A stretch of DNA of 64,000 bases from an uncultured bacterium (lineage in GTDB: Bacteria > Bacillota > Clostridia > Lachnospirales > Lachnospiraceae): positions 7,161-71,160 of the forward strand of contig CAJMPJ010000014.1 in the NCBI GenBank assembly GCA_905215155.1, in the 5' to 3' direction. Under the pieces are notes generated by a model that was given only the letters and a program-made list of their open reading frames with translations, was not told the DNA's origin and made no database searches. A program made the position numbers and the translations under genes. Shown here in pieces: positions 61,572-64,000 of this stretch (position 1 is the stretch's first letter; every line of letters begins with the position of its first letter).

Positions 61572-62315
61572 ATGAAGGCTTACGCTATGACCGATATCGG
61601 AAGAGTCCGTACGGCCAATCAGGATTATGTCTATGCCTCTGCCGAAACAGTCGGTTTGCTGCCTAACCTTTTTATAGTTGCAGACGGAATGGGCGGTCAT
61701 CAGGCCGGAGATTATGCTTCCAGATATATTTCGGAACATCTGGTGGAACATTTAAAACAGGCCAGTGAAACCGGGATCATTCCTCTTTTGCGGGAGGGGA
61801 TTGAAAAGGTCAACGGTATGCTTTATAAGGAATCCAGGGAAAAGGCAGAATTGAATGGCATGGGTACGACCCTGGTGGCAGCTGTGATCGAGGATACCTC
61901 TATGTATGTAGCCAATGTGGGAGACAGCCGGCTGTATCTGGTCAGGAATCAGCTGAAGCAGATTACGAAGGATCACTCCTATGTGGAAGAATTGGTTTCC
62001 CTGGGTCAGATGGAACGGGGAAGCCGGGATTACCGGGAAAAAAAGAACATTATTACAAGAGCAGTTGGTACGGAAGATAAGCTGGAGATCGATTTTTTTG
62101 AGGTCAGCCTGGAACCGGGAGATTATATACTTATGTGTTCCGATGGACTCAGCAATATGCTGGAGGACGCTGAGATGGAAGAAATTATCTGCTCAGAGCT
62201 GGACCTGAAGGAAAAGGCAGAGAAATTGATAACAGTAGCCAATGACAATGGCGGGAAAGACAACATAGCAGTTGTTTTGATTGATCCGGAAGTTGGCGGG
62301 GAGGAAAGCTTATGA
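61572..62315 (+). CDS. stp: PP2C-family Ser/Thr phosphatase (Stp/PrpC)
   Basis: 247 residues with the metal-binding Asp motifs of PPM phosphatases: IGRVRTANQD, VADGMGGHQAGDYAS, GDSRLYL, CSDGLSNML and GGKDNIAVVLI. Removes phosphate put on by the PrkC-type kinase encoded next; their frames overlap by the four bases ATGA. AGGGAG precedes the ATG. Confidence 0.95.
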   Translation: MKAYAMTDIGRVRTANQDYVYASAETVGLLPNLFIVADGMGGHQAGDYASRYISEHLVEHLKQASETGIIPLLREGIEKVNGMLYKESREKAELNGMGTTLVAAVIEDTSMYVANVGDSRLYLVRNQLKQITKDHSYVEELVSLGQMERGSRDYREKKNIITRAVGTEDKLEIDFFEVSLEPGDYILMCSDGLSNMLEDAEMEEIICSELDLKEKAEKLITVANDNGGKDNIAVVLIDPEVGGEESL

Positions 62316-64000
62316 TTCTAAGACCTGGCACATTTTTACAAGAAAGATATGAAATACTGGAACAGATCGGTTCCGGCGGCATGTCAAATGTGTTTAAGGC
62401 CCTGTGCCATAAATTAAACCGCCTTGTTGCCATAAAATTATTAAAAGAAGAATTCAGTTCTGACAGTGGTTTCGTCAGTAAATTTAAGATGGAGGCTCAG
62501 GCAGCCGCCCGTCTTTCCCACCCCAATATTGTAAATATATACGACGTTGTGGATGAGGGGAATCTCCATTACATCGTAATGGAACTGATTGAAGGAATTA
62601 CATTAAAAAATTATATATCAAAAAAAGGCTGCCTTGATGTCAAGGAAGCCATTGGTGTTGCCATGCAGGTGGCTCAGGGGATTTCTGCGGCACATGAACA
62701 GGGCATCATACATAGGGATATCAAACCACAGAATATTATCATTGCCAGAGATGGCAAGGTAAAGGTGGCGGATTTTGGGATTGCAAGGGCCGCTACTTCC
62801 CAGACTCTTAGTGCCACTGCGGTAGGCTCTGTCCATTACATATCACCGGAACAGGCAAGAGGGGGATACAGCGATGTAAGAAGTGATATTTACTCTCTGG
62901 GCATCACCATGTATGAGATGGTGGCCGGCAGAGTCCCCTTTCAGGGAGATAATACGGTTACCGTAGCCCTGGCACATTTGGAAACGCCTATTACTCCGCC
63001 CAGTTATTATAATGAAGACATTCCCGTAGGGCTTGAGAACATTATTTTAAAAAGCACAGAGAAAAAACCGGAATACCGATATGCAAGTATGGTTGAAGTG
63101 ATTGCGGATTTACGGCATGCGCTGGTGGACCCGGATGGAGATTTTGTCCATCACAATCCTCAGATAGACGATTCCCAGACGGTTATCATTGGGAAACCTG
63201 AGCTGGAGCAGATACGTTCGGGAAGAAAAGTTTCGTCAGACCGGCCCTCTGATGTTCCCGGCAACCGGAAGAAGGAGCAGAGAAATGAACGCCGTCCGGA
63301 AAGAAAACAGGATGCCCAGATGCCGGCAGGCAGAACAAAAAAAGAAGATTCGGAGGAAGATATTAATCCCAAGATCGAAAAGCTTCTGACTGCTGCAGGA
63401 ATTTTAGTTGCGGTGATCATTGTGATTGTGCTGCTTGTTGTTTTTGCCAAGATCGGCGGTTTGTTCCGCTCCGGTTCTTCTAAAATGCCGGAATCAACGG
63501 CGGAGGTATCGAAAGAAGAAACTTTAAGCGATAAGAGTGTGAAGATGCCGGATGTCATTGGACTAGCTGCAGATATAGCATCGCAGAAATTAAAGAACAG
63601 CGGCGGTCTGTATATGAAGACCAGTGATTATGTGTTTTCAGAATCCGTTGCCGAAGGGGATATTGTTTCTCAGGAACCATCTGCCGGAACTGTGGTTGAC
63701 AAGTACTCAGCAGTATATGTTGTGATCAGTAAAGGCCCGGAGCACATCACCATTGATTTATCAAAACTTGGGCTTGAAAAAATGGACGCGGCAACTGCAA
63801 AGTCAACACTGGAAGCAAAAGGACTGAAAGTAGAAGTGGAACAAAAGAGCAGCGACAGCGTATCAAACGGCTATGTCATCAGTTACAGTCCGGTTGAAGC
63901 AAAAGAAGGAGAAACGGTAACCATTGTATCCAGCAGCGGTCCTGCGCTCATAAACCCGGTAACAGTGCCCAATATTACGGGCCAGACCAGGGAACTGGCT
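62312..64000 (+). CDS. prkC: PASTA-domain Ser/Thr kinase PrkC, 3' truncated
   Basis: 563 residues are visible and the frame is still open at the window edge. Kinase domain about 14-270: GSGGMSNVF glycine loop, catalytic Lys42 (AIKLL), HRDIKPQN (Asp136), DFGIARA and GSVHYISPEQA. A charged linker, one membrane helix (about 356-380) and extracellular PASTA repeats follow (two complete, a third just begun with NPVTVPNITGQT). PASTA repeats sense muropeptides; the family controls growth, cell wall and germination. ATG 62312 overlaps the stp stop. Confidence 0.95.
   Translation, partial: MILRPGTFLQERYEILEQIGSGGMSNVFKALCHKLNRLVAIKLLKEEFSSDSGFVSKFKMEAQAAARLSHPNIVNIYDVVDEGNLHYIVMELIEGITLKNYISKKGCLDVKEAIGVAMQVAQGISAAHEQGIIHRDIKPQNIIIARDGKVKVADFGIARAATSQTLSATAVGSVHYISPEQARGGYSDVRSDIYSLGITMYEMVAGRVPFQGDNTVTVALAHLETPITPPSYYNEDIPVGLENIILKSTEKKPEYRYASMVEVIADLRHALVDPDGDFVHHNPQIDDSQTVIIGKPELEQIRSGRKVSSDRPSDVPGNRKKEQRNERRPERKQDAQMPAGRTKKEDSEEDINPKIEKLLTAAGILVAVIIVIVLLVVFAKIGGLFRSGSSKMPESTAEVSKEETLSDKSVKMPDVIGLAADIASQKLKNSGGLYMKTSDYVFSESVAEGDIVSQEPSAGTVVDKYSAVYVVISKGPEHITIDLSKLGLEKMDAATAKSTLEAKGLKVEVEQKSSDSVSNGYVISYSPVEAKEGETVTIVSSSGPALINPVTVPNITGQTRELA

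Overview
The window looks like one contiguous piece of a spore-forming, Gram-positive Firmicutes chromosome, most likely a Lachnospiraceae / Clostridium cluster XIVa organism (Lacrimispora-like). That placement is inferred from moderate GC, strong AGGAGG ribosome sites, sporulation genes (sigK, ytaF, spoIIIE/ftsK), clostridial families (DUF2752, NusG_II/Gx cluster, FolT under a THF riboswitch) and gene order (tepA-ftsK, fmt-yugP-rsmB-rlmN-stp-prkC). No taxon was confirmed by search. Both ends cut a gene: a uridine-kinase family gene at base 1 and a PrkC-type kinase at base 64000.

Layout. 1-1.8 kb: nucleoside kinase end and rnpB. 2-7.3 kb: beta-L-arabinofuranosidase (GH127) with a sugar ABC importer lacking its ATPase. 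7.5-10.2 kb: exonuclease, acetyltransferase, pyrBI (minus). 10.4-14.3 kb: MacB-like ABC system with a large CARDB-like exported protein. 14.3-16.4 kb: ZTP riboswitch and a split purine terminus (PurO-type cyclohydrolase plus stand-alone formyltransferase). 16.5-20.2 kb: sigK split by a 3,024-bp skin element carrying a large serine recombinase, a repeat-rich cytochrome b5-like gene and a small minus-strand ORF. 20.3-23.7 kb: signal peptidase, YtaF, FliB-like methylase, small membrane proteins. 23.7-25.7 kb: lrgAB, THF riboswitch and folT. 26-28.7 kb: Mrp-type ATPase, small alarmone synthetase, M19 dipeptidase. 28.7-32.6 kb: Na/Pi transporter and PhoB/PhoR-like pair behind an 11-bp-phased PHO-box-like array. 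32.6-35 kb: NusG_II, FMN-binding and Gx proteins. 35-40.6 kb: GalT, YitT and an amino-acid-type ABC importer. 40.9-46.2 kb: SH3/NlpC hydrolase, aconitase and citrate synthase. 46.5-64 kb: growth and information genes (tepA, ftsK, fhs, murE, murF, priA, def, fmt, yugP-like, rsmB, rlmN, stp, prkC).

How it works together. The most distinctive locus is the developmental one: the two sigK halves are joined only after the recombinase removes the intervening DNA. Both junctions carry AATGA and the longer shared block AATGA-N-ATCCTA, and joining there gives a continuous sigma-K-like protein of about 210 residues. A terminator directly follows the truncated 5' half, and the recombinase stop codon lies inside the right junction. 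Other regulation visible in sequence includes two metabolite riboswitches (ZTP, THF), phased PHO-box-like repeats, an inverted repeat ahead of the arabinofuranosidase, and many sigma-A-type promoters.

Limits. Functions are read from recognisable motifs and family knowledge; no database searches were run. Start codons were chosen by ribosome-site spacing.
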